A stretch of DNA of 30,073 nucleotides from Lachnospiraceae bacterium (GTDB lineage Bacteria > Bacillota > Clostridia > Lachnospirales > Lachnospiraceae), in the NCBI GenBank assembly GCA_017613225.1, contig JAGAEH010000058.1, positions 1 to 30,073 of the forward strand. The letters are read 5' to 3'. Shown here piece by piece: positions 1 through 6,203 of the stretch. The notes under the pieces are model-generated. The model ran no database searches and was not told the origin of the DNA. It saw nothing but the letters and a program-made list of their open reading frames with translations. Numbering within the stretch: the first letter of the stretch is position 1; every line of letters starts with the position of its first letter. Both the position numbers and the translations under genes were made by a program.

Positions 1-822
1 CATGGTGGTGGGAGCGGGCTCTTCGATGGGCAGTTTTGACGCGATCTCGAAGACCTCGTCCCGGGTGACCTGGATCTCTTCCTCGTACCAGCTCTCCATG
101 TCGGCCAGATCCACGCCGTACAGGCGGGCCAGGGTGGCCTTGTACTCGCCCTCGGGCAGCTGGCATCTCTTTTGCAGATCGTCCTCGCCCGCCTTCGCGG
201 CCTCCTGAGATACCGGAAGCCTGTCGGAAAGCTCCGCGTAGTATGCCTTGATCTTCCTGATCACGGCCTCGATACGGGCCATCTGCTCTATGGTGCATCC
301 TTTGTGGAAATCACGGATGTTTGCCAGATCGTAGTCCAGCATCTCGATGCCGAACTGCAGACTGTGCTTTAAACCGCCCAGACGTTCCGCCGGCGTCTTT
401 TCCATCACAAGGGCTTCCACCTCCGGCAGGACGGCAAATATGTTCCCGATCTTCTCTTCTATGAAAGCCGTCTTCTTTTCCGGGCTCTGCCGGTTGGCTC
501 GGCCCTGGCGCTCGATGAAATGGGCCATCCCGGTGATGATGCGGGAAGGGCCGGCTTCTATGCCGTCAAGCGTAAAGCCCAGGGAGTCCACGAAGGCTTC
601 GAACTGTGCCTTGATCACCGAGAAAACAGGATCCGGCGCGGGCAGGGCGCTGACACGGGCGGCCAGTTTGGCGATCTTCTCCCGGGCCTCGGCCACGTTC
701 TCCTTTGTGGGAACGAAGACTTTCGCGGCATATTCACCTTCATGACAGGTGATGGAATAGTGCAGATCCGCCATATCCTTGTCCAGCTGGCGGAAGACCA
801 TCGTGAGATCCTTTAAAGACAT
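1..822 (-). CDS. DUF885-like protein, N-terminal part (C terminus beyond left edge)
   Basis: An open frame of 274 codons runs from ATG at 822 to the window edge without a stop. AAGGAGG lies 7 nt before the ATG, and a good promoter (850-878) sits just upstream, so the gene is real. The visible part is soluble and helical, with no signal peptide or membrane segment. Around residues 227-260 it reads GEYKATLARLYGVDL, then WYEEEI and a run of charged helix. This resembles the segment of DUF885 proteins (putative metallopeptidase-like family) that precedes their His-rich motif, which would lie outside the window. An ATG six bases upstream is out of frame and hits a stop after a few codons. The family call is by eye and tentative; the existence of the gene is not in doubt. 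Confidence 0.7.
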   Translation of the reverse strand, partial: MSLKDLTMVFRQLDKDMADLHYSITCHEGEYAAKVFVPTKENVAEAREKIAKLAARVSALPAPDPVFSVIKAQFEAFVDSLGFTLDGIEAGPSRIITGMAHFIERQGRANRQSPEKKTAFIEEKIGNIFAVLPEVEALVMEKTPAERLGGLKHSLQFGIEMLDYDLANIRDFHKGCTIEQMARIEAVIRKIKAYYAELSDRLPVSQEAAKAGEDDLQKRCQLPEGEYKATLARLYGVDLADMESWYEEEIQVTRDEVFEIASKLPIEEPAPTTM

Positions 823-849
823 TTCATTACCTCCTTCGGTACTGGGATC

Positions 850-878
850 ATTGTAAAACAATCCCGGGCCATCGTCAA
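850..878 (-). promoter_or_regulatory. Sigma-A type promoter for the left-edge gene
   Basis: On the minus strand TTGACG (873-878) is followed after exactly 17 nt by TACAAT (850-855). Both are one base from consensus. The predicted start is about 20 nt upstream of the Shine-Dalgarno sequence of the 1-822 gene, so the layout fits. Confidence 0.65.
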
Positions 879-905
879 CGGAAGGCTGTTTAACTAACAC
901 ATCAC

Positions 906-933
906 AAAAAACCGGACGGTCATTCCCGTCCGG
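906..933 (-). terminator. Rho-independent terminator after smpB
   Basis: A perfect 8-bp G+C-rich stem (912-919 with 926-933) has a 6-nt loop and is followed on the minus strand by TTTTTT. The stem contains the last codons of smpB, and its stop codon (920-922) lies in the loop. Confidence 0.85.
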
Positions 934-1381
934 CAAAAGCTCTTTCGATATTCCGCTGTTCGTCTTTCTTCTGCAGGCTCTCCCGCTTGTCATAGAGGTT
1001 TTTGCCCTTGCAGAGGCCGATCTCCAACTTTACCAGGCTGCCCTTGAAGTAGATCTTCAGGGGCACGATGGTGTAGCCCTTCTGGGTGGCCTTTCCCATC
1101 AGCTTGTTGATCTCGTAGCGGTGCAGCAGCAGCCGGCGCACCCGCAGGGGATCCTTGTTGAAGATATTGCCCTTTTCGTAGGGGCTGATGTGCATGCCGT
1201 AGACGAACAGGCTGCCGCCCCTCTCCTTGATGAAGGACTCCTTCAGGCTGCATTTTCCGAGGCGCAGCGATTTCACCTCCGTGCCGGACAGGGAAATGCC
1301 GGCCTCGTAGGTGTCCTCCACGAAGTAGTCGTGATACGCTTTTTTATTGTTCGCGATCTGCTTGATGCTCTCTTTTGCCAT
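920..1381 (-). CDS. smpB: SsrA-binding protein SmpB
   Basis: SmpB binds tmRNA and delivers it to stalled ribosomes for trans-translation in the cytoplasm. The protein is 153 residues, the usual family length. It has the conserved N-terminal NKKAYHDYF and GTEVKSLR segments and the C-terminal tail DKRESLQKKDEQRNIERAF, the helix that probes the decoding centre. The start ATG at 1379-1381 has an AAGGAA site just before it. It lies downstream of secG but is separated from it by a hairpin. In many Firmicutes rnr (RNase R) lies between secG and smpB; it is absent here. No tmRNA gene (ssrA) is visible in the window. Confidence 0.97.
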   Translation of the reverse strand: MAKESIKQIANNKKAYHDYFVEDTYEAGISLSGTEVKSLRLGKCSLKESFIKERGGSLFVYGMHISPYEKGNIFNKDPLRVRRLLLHRYEINKLMGKATQKGYTIVPLKIYFKGSLVKLEIGLCKGKNLYDKRESLQKKDEQRNIERAFAGRE

Positions 1382-1401
1382 TATTCCTTACCCGAAAATG
1401 C

Positions 1402-1430
1402 AAAATGCCCACGGCCATCGACCATGGGCA
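1402..1430 (-). terminator. Hairpin/terminator between secG and smpB
   Basis: On the minus strand a 9-bp stem with one G-U pair (1422-1430 with 1406-1414) is followed by TTTTGCATTTT. It lies after the secG stop and just before the smpB ribosome binding site. It probably attenuates rather than fully ends transcription, because I see no convincing separate smpB promoter. Confidence 0.65.
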
Positions 1431-1449
1431 GTCCGCGAAAATCAACTGT

Positions 1450-1710
1450 TTATGCGGCAGTGTTCACACGCTCCAGGATATTGATCGCCAGAGCAAGCAC
1501 CATGAAGGCCACCGCCAGGATCTTGGTGTAGGTCTTCTTCTTGCCTTCCGGCGTTCTGCCGTAGTTCTTGCTGATATAGGAGTCGGACGAGCCGCCGGCG
1601 ATCGCCTGGCCCAGACCGGCATTCTTGCCTTCCTGCATCAGGATGATGGTGATCATTCCCACACAGACCAGCACCAGTAATATTTTCAAGACTGCAATTA
1701 AAACATCCAT
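1450..1710 (-). CDS. secG: Preprotein translocase subunit SecG
   Basis: SecG is the small third subunit of the SecYEG protein-export channel in the cytoplasmic membrane. The 86-residue product has the family plan: a first membrane helix (about residues 3-24), a cytoplasmic loop with MQEGKNAGLGQAI and GGSSDSY, and a second membrane helix (about 60-80). Two other in-frame starts exist (ATG at 1714-1716 and TTG at 1723-1725). GGAGGA at 1718-1723 is 7 nt from the ATG at 1708-1710 but only 1 nt from the next ATG, so the 1710 start is chosen. It has its own promoter at 1740-1768. Confidence 0.95.
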   Translation of the reverse strand: MDVLIAVLKILLVLVCVGMITIILMQEGKNAGLGQAIAGGSSDSYISKNYGRTPEGKKKTYTKILAVAFMVLALAINILERVNTAA

Positions 1711-1739
1711 TTTCATGTCCTCCAATCAATAGCCTAAAG

Positions 1740-1768
1740 AATATAGCACAGTTGTTTCACGAAAGCAA
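1740..1768 (-). promoter_or_regulatory. Sigma-A type promoter for secG
   Basis: On the minus strand TTGCTT (1763-1768), a 17-nt spacer and TATATT (1740-1745) lie directly upstream of the secG ribosome binding site. The promoter falls between the MATE stop codon (1783) and secG, so secG does not depend on read-through from MATE. Confidence 0.6.
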
Positions 1769-1782
1769 GCGCTTTATTTCAA

Positions 1783-3162
1783 TTATTTATCGTTGACGAT
1801 ATTGTGCTTCCAGGTGCCTTTTTTCAGCAGATAAGTGCCGATGAAGATCTTCACGATCTTCGCCCCGTTCACGCAGATGAACATCCATGTGATGGGCAGG
1901 TCTGTATAGTGGCCGATGACAAAGGCGACGGGGATGCACACCACCCACAGGGCCATGCTGTCAAAGATGAAGGTGATCAGCGTCTTTCCGCCGGACCGGA
2001 TCGTAAAGTAGCAGGCGTTGCAGAAGGCGTCGATGGGCATGAAGATCGCCAGCAGCATCAGCAGCACCATGGCCAGGTGGCGGATCTCCTCCGTCGTGTT
2101 ATAGAGCTTCGGGAAGATGGGCGCTGTGAGCACCATCAGCCCTGAGACCACCAGGCCCGCGAACACGGAAAAGGCGATCAGCTTGTGGGCCGTATCTTCC
2201 GCCTCGTCCATCTTTCCCGCGCCCAGAAGCTGCCCCACCATGATGGCCACGGCATTGCCCAGGGACATGAAGATCACACGGAACAGGTTGGCTGCCACGC
2301 TCATGATGTTCATGGCCGCCACCACCGCCAGGCCCCGGATGGAGTAGAGCTGGTTCATGGTGGTCATTCCCAGGGAGAACAGCAGCTCGTTGACCATCAG
2401 CGGCAGGCCCTTGCGGATGATGTCTTTGGCCAGTTTCCAGGGCAGGTACAGACTGCGGAAAGCTTTTTTGATGAACTGCATCCTGCTGCTGTGTCTCGCC
2501 GTCCAGATCACCAGATAAATACATTCCACGAAGCGGGAAATGGTGGTGGCGATGGCGGCGCCGTTGACCCCCAGTTCGGGGAATCCAAACTTGCCGAAGA
2601 TCAGCAGATAGTTGAGCACCAGATTGATGAAGACCGCCATCAGGCTGGCCACCATGGGATGGTAGGTCTCGCCGCACTCGCGCAGGGTGCCGGCATAGCA
2701 GGAAGCCAGGGTGAAGGGCAGCAGTCCGTACAGGATGATTTTGGAATACCCCACTCCATAGTTCAGGGTTGCCACGGGATCGGAAGTGCCCGCCTCTCCC
2801 AGCAGGAACAGATTGATGAAATCCGGACCGAAGACGTAGATCACGGTGGTGCCAATGGTCAGCATGATGGCGCAGATGATCAGCTTGAAGCGGAAGGTGT
2901 AGCGCACGCCTTCGTGATCGTTCTTCCCGTAGTACTGGGCGCCGAAGATGCCCGCGCCGGAGGTGGCGCCGAAGATGCACAGCATGTAGACGAAAAAGAT
3001 CTGGTTGGCGATGGAGACGCCGGACATCTGCTCCGTGCCTGTCTGCCCCACCATGATGTTGTCCAGAAGGTTTACAAAATTGCTGATGCCGTTCTGGATG
3101 ATCATGGGCAGGGTGACGGTCATCACTCGCTTATAGAAGTTTTTATCGCCTACAAATTTCAT
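1783..3162 (-). CDS. MATE family efflux transporter
   Basis: The product is a 459-residue integral membrane protein with about twelve predicted helices, the usual size for multidrug and toxin extrusion pumps, which expel cationic compounds using Na+ or H+ gradients. The N-terminal part has the MATE signature (MIIQNGISNFVNLLDNIMVG, then GVSIANQIFF), and the second half repeats the fold (GLPLMVNELLFSLGM). Substrate cannot be read from sequence. ATG at 3160-3162 is preceded by AAGGG at 6 nt. The gene begins about 10 nt beyond the T-tract of the terminator that follows tRNA-Ser, and I see no promoter of its own. Expression may depend on read-through. Confidence 0.93.
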   Translation of the reverse strand: MKFVGDKNFYKRVMTVTLPMIIQNGISNFVNLLDNIMVGQTGTEQMSGVSIANQIFFVYMLCIFGATSGAGIFGAQYYGKNDHEGVRYTFRFKLIICAIMLTIGTTVIYVFGPDFINLFLLGEAGTSDPVATLNYGVGYSKIILYGLLPFTLASCYAGTLRECGETYHPMVASLMAVFINLVLNYLLIFGKFGFPELGVNGAAIATTISRFVECIYLVIWTARHSSRMQFIKKAFRSLYLPWKLAKDIIRKGLPLMVNELLFSLGMTTMNQLYSIRGLAVVAAMNIMSVAANLFRVIFMSLGNAVAIMVGQLLGAGKMDEAEDTAHKLIAFSVFAGLVVSGLMVLTAPIFPKLYNTTEEIRHLAMVLLMLLAIFMPIDAFCNACYFTIRSGGKTLITFIFDSMALWVVCIPVAFVIGHYTDLPITWMFICVNGAKIVKIFIGTYLLKKGTWKHNIVNDK

Positions 3163-3171
3163 CTGGTACCC

Positions 3172-3199
3172 TTAAAAAGAACGGCGGCTTTTGCCGCCG
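3172..3199 (-). terminator. Rho-independent terminator after tRNA-Ser
   Basis: On the minus strand a perfect 7-bp G+C stem (3193-3199 with 3182-3188) with an AAAA loop is followed by TTCTTTTT. It lies 48 nt downstream of the tRNA-Ser gene, and its T-tract runs into the MATE ribosome binding site. Confidence 0.85.
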
Positions 3200-3247
3200 G
3201 TCCTCATCGCCCTTTCGGCCGGGCAGGCCGTTGATCCGGATGGATAG

Positions 3248-3333
3248 CGGAGAGTGTGGGACTCGAACCCACGTGCCCCGGAGGGCAACCGCATTTCGAG
3301 TGCGGCTCGTTATGACCACTTCGATAACTCTCC
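3248..3333 (-). tRNA. tRNA-Ser (anticodon CGA)
   Basis: An 86-nt gene with acceptor arms GGAGAGT and ACTCTCC, discriminator G, anticodon stem CCGCA/TGCGG around the loop CTCGAAA, a long class II variable arm and T-arm GTGGG TTCGAGT CCCAC. The anticodon CGA reads UCG serine codons. The 3' CCA is not encoded. It sits 40 nt after the nifU stop codon with no clear promoter between them, so co-transcription with nifS-nifU and processing is likely. Confidence 0.96.
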
Positions 3334-3340
3334 AGTCGTG

Positions 3341-3360
3341 CGGGGCAGGGACCTGCCCCG
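3341..3360. repeat. G+C-rich perfect hairpin between nifU and tRNA-Ser
   Basis: An 8-bp stem (3341-3348 with 3353-3360) with a 4-nt loop lies 7 nt before the 5' end of tRNA-Ser. On the minus strand the T-run precedes the stem rather than following it, so it is not a standard terminator. It could shape processing of a nifS-nifU-tRNA transcript. Confidence 0.55.
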
Positions 3361-3373
3361 GTAAAAAAGAAGC

Positions 3374-3814
3374 TTAATACTCTTCTTCCTCTTCGTGCTC
3401 GCTGATGTCGGTCACCGGCTTCTGCAGGCCGGGGATCTCGATGCCGTGCTTGGTGGCGTAGTCCCAGAGGGCGGCGTGGATCGCTTCCTCCGCCAGCAGG
3501 GAGCAGTGGACCTTCACGGGAGGAAGTCCGTCCAGCGCCTCCATCACAGCTTTGTTGGTCACCTGCAGGGCCTCATAGATGGACTTGCCCTTCACCAGTT
3601 CCGTGGCCATGCTGCTGGTGGCCACGGCAGCGCCGCAGCCGAAGGTCTTGAACTTGACGTCCCGGACGATCTGGTTCTCGTCGATGTCCAGATAGATCCT
3701 CATGATGTCGCCGCACTTGGCGTTGCCTACCGTCCCAACGCCGCTGGCGTTCTCGATCTCGCCCATGTTGCGGGGATTGGTGAAATGATCCATTACTTTT
3801 TCACTGTATGCCAT
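3374..3814 (-). CDS. nifU: Fe-S cluster assembly scaffold NifU/IscU, Clostridium type
   Basis: This is the scaffold on which sulfur from the partner desulfurase and iron are assembled into an Fe-S cluster before transfer to apoproteins in the cytoplasm. The 146-residue protein is a single IscU-type domain with the three cluster ligands in place: Cys34 in NAKCGD, with Asp36 beside it; Cys60 in FGCGAA; and Cys104 in VHCSLLAEEA, next to His103. It lacks the central ferredoxin and C-terminal Nfu domains of the long NifU. The C terminus is a short acidic tail (HEEEEEY), not part of the conserved fold. It lies 12 nt after nifS. Confidence 0.95.
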   Translation of the reverse strand: MAYSEKVMDHFTNPRNMGEIENASGVGTVGNAKCGDIMRIYLDIDENQIVRDVKFKTFGCGAAVATSSMATELVKGKSIYEALQVTNKAVMEALDGLPPVKVHCSLLAEEAIHAALWDYATKHGIEIPGLQKPVTDISEHEEEEEY

Positions 3815-3826
3815 GAATGATCCTCC

Positions 3827-5011
3827 TTACTTTTTCTGCTTCTTCACGAAGTCCTCGTACAGGGGGGACATGGCCCGCAGCCTGGCGACGATCTCCTTTA
3901 AGCAGTCCACCGTGTAATCCACTTCCTCCAGCGTGTTGTCCTCGCACAGGGACAGGCGCAGGGAGCCGTGGGCGATCTCATGGGGCAGGCCGATGGCCAT
4001 CAGCACGTGGGAGGGATCCAGAGATCCCGCCGTGCAGGCGGATCCGGAAGAACCGCAGATGCCCTTCATGTCCAGCATCATCAGCATGGACTCGCCTTCG
4101 ATGAACTGGAAGCTGAAGTTGGTATTGCCGGGAAGGCGGTGCTCCGCGTCGCCGTTTAAGCGGCTGTGAGGGATCTCCGTCAGCACGCGGCTGATCAGGT
4201 GGTCCCGCAGGGCGGTCTGCTTCTTTTCGTTCTCTTCCAGGTTCGCCATGGCCAGTTCTGCAGCCTTTGCCATGCCTACGATCTGGGCCACGTTCTCCGT
4301 GCCGGCGCGGCGCTTTCTCTCCTGCGCTCCGCCGTGGATGAAGGACTTCAGCTTCAGCCCTTTGCGGATGTACAGGAAGCCCACTCCCTTGGGGGCATGG
4401 AACTTATGGCCGCTGGCGCTCAGCATGTCGATGTTCAGCGCGTTCACGTCGATGGGCAGGTGGGTAAAGGCCTGCACCGCGTCCGTATGGAACAGCACGC
4501 CGTGCTTTTTGGCGATGGCGCCGATCTCCGCGATGGGCATGATGGTGCCGATCTCGTTGTTGGCGAACATGATGGTGATCAGGATGGTGTCGGGGCGGAT
4601 GGCCGCTTCCACGTCCTCCGGGTGGATCAGACCCTTCTCGTCCACCGGTACGTAGGTGATCTCGAAACCACGCTTTTCCAGGTACTCACAGGTGTGAAGC
4701 ACCGCGTGGTGCTCCACGTTGCTGGTGATGATGTGCTTTCCCTTATTTCCATATGCTTCCGCGGTGCCGATGATGGCCCAGTTGTCCGCCTCGGTGCCGC
4801 AGCCGGTGAAATAGATCTCCTCCGTTTTGGCGTTCAGAGTGCCTGCGATGGTCTGGCGGGCGTTCTCCAGCGCTTCCTTGGACTCCTGTCCGATGGAATA
4901 TATGGAAGAAGCGTTGCCGAACTTTTCGCAGTAGTAGGGAAGCATCGCTTCCACGACTTCCGGTTTCACGGCCGTGGTGGCCGCATTGTCCAGATATATC
5001 AACTTATTCAT
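3827..5011 (-). CDS. nifS: Cysteine desulfurase NifS
   Basis: This PLP enzyme removes sulfur from cysteine as an enzyme persulfide, giving alanine, and supplies NifU and possibly tRNA thiolation. The 394-residue protein has YLDNAATT at the N terminus, the cofactor-stacking His in NVEHHAV (near 101), Asp177 in HTDAVQ, PLP lysine Lys203 in SASGHKFH, and the nucleophile Cys326 in SSGSACTAGSLDPSH. An in-frame ATG 14 codons upstream exists, but GGGAGG lies 9 nt before the ATG at 5009-5011, and the alignment to the family begins there. nifU follows directly. No IscR-type repressor gene is nearby. Confidence 0.96.
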   Translation of the reverse strand: MNKLIYLDNAATTAVKPEVVEAMLPYYCEKFGNASSIYSIGQESKEALENARQTIAGTLNAKTEEIYFTGCGTEADNWAIIGTAEAYGNKGKHIITSNVEHHAVLHTCEYLEKRGFEITYVPVDEKGLIHPEDVEAAIRPDTILITIMFANNEIGTIMPIAEIGAIAKKHGVLFHTDAVQAFTHLPIDVNALNIDMLSASGHKFHAPKGVGFLYIRKGLKLKSFIHGGAQERKRRAGTENVAQIVGMAKAAELAMANLEENEKKQTALRDHLISRVLTEIPHSRLNGDAEHRLPGNTNFSFQFIEGESMLMMLDMKGICGSSGSACTAGSLDPSHVLMAIGLPHEIAHGSLRLSLCEDNTLEEVDYTVDCLKEIVARLRAMSPLYEDFVKKQKK

Positions 5012-5043
5012 TAAGAAAAACCTCCCAAGGCAGTCCGTTATAA

Positions 5044-5072
5044 GTGATAACATTCCTGCCTCTGTTCGTCAA
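5044..5072 (-). promoter_or_regulatory. Candidate promoter for nifS-nifU
   Basis: On the minus strand TTGACG (5067-5072) and TATCAC (5044-5049) are separated by 17 nt. They lie between the chromate transporter stop codon and the nifS ribosome binding site. The -10 is weak (4 of 6), so this is a moderate call. Confidence 0.45.
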
Positions 5073-5074
5073 GT

Positions 5075-5635
5075 TTAAAATTTGAACACGATCCCCACCA
5101 CCGCGGCAATGGCGATGTAGAGCACAGGGTGCTTTTTGAACTTCATGATGCCGAAGAGCATCACCGCGAAGAACAGCACTTTCTGCCAGGAGAAGAACTC
5201 CAGGAAGGGTACGGTGCCGATCTTCGTGAAGTAGATCATGGTCTTGTTGATGATGGTAAAGGCCGCGTAGGCGATCAGCGCCGTCACCGCGGGGCGCAGG
5301 CCCCAGAAGGCGTCCTTCACCAGCACGCTCTCCGAGAACTTTTCCAGCGCCCGGGAGACCAGCACCACGATGATGATGCCCGGAATGGCCGTGGCGATGC
5401 TGGCGATGATGCCGCCGGGAATGCCGCCCACGGTATAGCCGGCATAGGTGGCCATGTTTATGCCGATGGGTCCCGGCGTAGATTCCGATATGGCGATCAT
5501 CTGCACCACGAAGTCCTCGGTGAACCAGCCGGTACTTCCCGCCATGGCCAGCAGCAGCGGGACCGCCGCCATGCCGCCGCCCACGGTAAACAGACCTACT
5601 TTAAAGAATTCCCAAAACAGCTGAAGGTAGATCAT
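5075..5635 (-). CDS. Chromate transporter, short-chain (half-size) subunit
   Basis: A 186-residue membrane protein of the CHR family. It is one half of the duplicated long-chain ChrA and carries one copy of the family motifs: FFKVGLFTVGGGMAAVPLL near residue 11 and STPGPIGINMATYAGY near residue 52. Half-size members occur as adjacent pairs thought to form an antiparallel heterodimer. The pair is complete here, with the start overlapping the stop of the other half (5632-5635). The biological anion is not certain; chromate export is known for some family members only. Confidence 0.9.
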   Translation of the reverse strand: MIYLQLFWEFFKVGLFTVGGGMAAVPLLLAMAGSTGWFTEDFVVQMIAISESTPGPIGINMATYAGYTVGGIPGGIIASIATAIPGIIIVVLVSRALEKFSESVLVKDAFWGLRPAVTALIAYAAFTIINKTMIYFTKIGTVPFLEFFSWQKVLFFAVMLFGIMKFKKHPVLYIAIAAVVGIVFKF

Positions 5636-6201
5636 TTGCTGCGGACCCTCCTTTCAATGCGCTTGTAGACCAGCGCGAAAATGAGGGAGCCGATCACACA
5701 GTAGATGGGCATCCGCTGTCCGCCTATGAACAGGGACAGGCAGAACACCACCAGGAAGATCAGAAACTGGGGGATCTCCTTCACGCCCTTCTTCCACATG
5801 GTGATGATGGTGTTGATGATCAGCGCCGCCACGGCGATGTTGATGCCCTGCAGCGCGTGGACCACGTACTCGTTGTCCTGGAAGTTGGAAAACAGCATGG
5901 CGATGGCTGTGATCACGATGATGCAGGGACTGATGACGCCCAGCACACCCATGATGGCGCCGGGGATCTTTCTCAGCTTGTGACCGATGAAAGAGGCCAC
6001 GTTGATGGAGATGATGCCCGGCAGGGCCTGGGCCACCGCGTAGTAGTCCATCACCTCTTCTTTCGTGATCCAGCCTCTCTTGTCCACGATCTCCCGGTCC
6101 AGGATCGGCTGCTTGGCGTATCCGCCGCCGAAGGTCACGGCGCCGCATTTAAAGAAGGCTAAAAATAGTTTCCATAAAGGAATGTTTTGTTGTTGCTCCA
6201 T
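5632..6201 (-). CDS. Chromate transporter, short-chain (half-size) subunit
   Basis: The partner of the preceding half: 189 residues, with LAFFKCGAVTFGGGYAKQPIL near the N terminus and AQALPGIISINVASFIGH in the middle. The ATG at 6199-6201 is chosen because GGAGG lies 7 nt before it. A second ATG at 6205-6207 overlaps the stop of the upstream ABC gene as ATGA but is only 1 nt from the same GGAGG. Translation is almost certainly coupled to the ABC exporter gene. Nothing else in the neighbourhood suggests metal stress. Confidence 0.9.
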   Translation of the reverse strand: MEQQQNIPLWKLFLAFFKCGAVTFGGGYAKQPILDREIVDKRGWITKEEVMDYYAVAQALPGIISINVASFIGHKLRKIPGAIMGVLGVISPCIIVITAIAMLFSNFQDNEYVVHALQGINIAVAALIINTIITMWKKGVKEIPQFLIFLVVFCLSLFIGGQRMPIYCVIGSLIFALVYKRIERRVRSK

Positions 6202-6203
6202 TC

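Noticed and set aside
823..919. tmRNA gene (ssrA) next to smpB
   Set aside because: The gap is too short and holds only a promoter and a terminator.
3341..3360. Terminator of nifU
   Set aside because: The hairpin is strong but no T-run follows it on the minus strand; the T-run precedes it.
5075..6201. Frameshifted full-length ChrA
   Set aside because: Each half has its own start site and a complete set of motifs, and paired half-size CHR proteins are a known arrangement, so this is not a broken gene.
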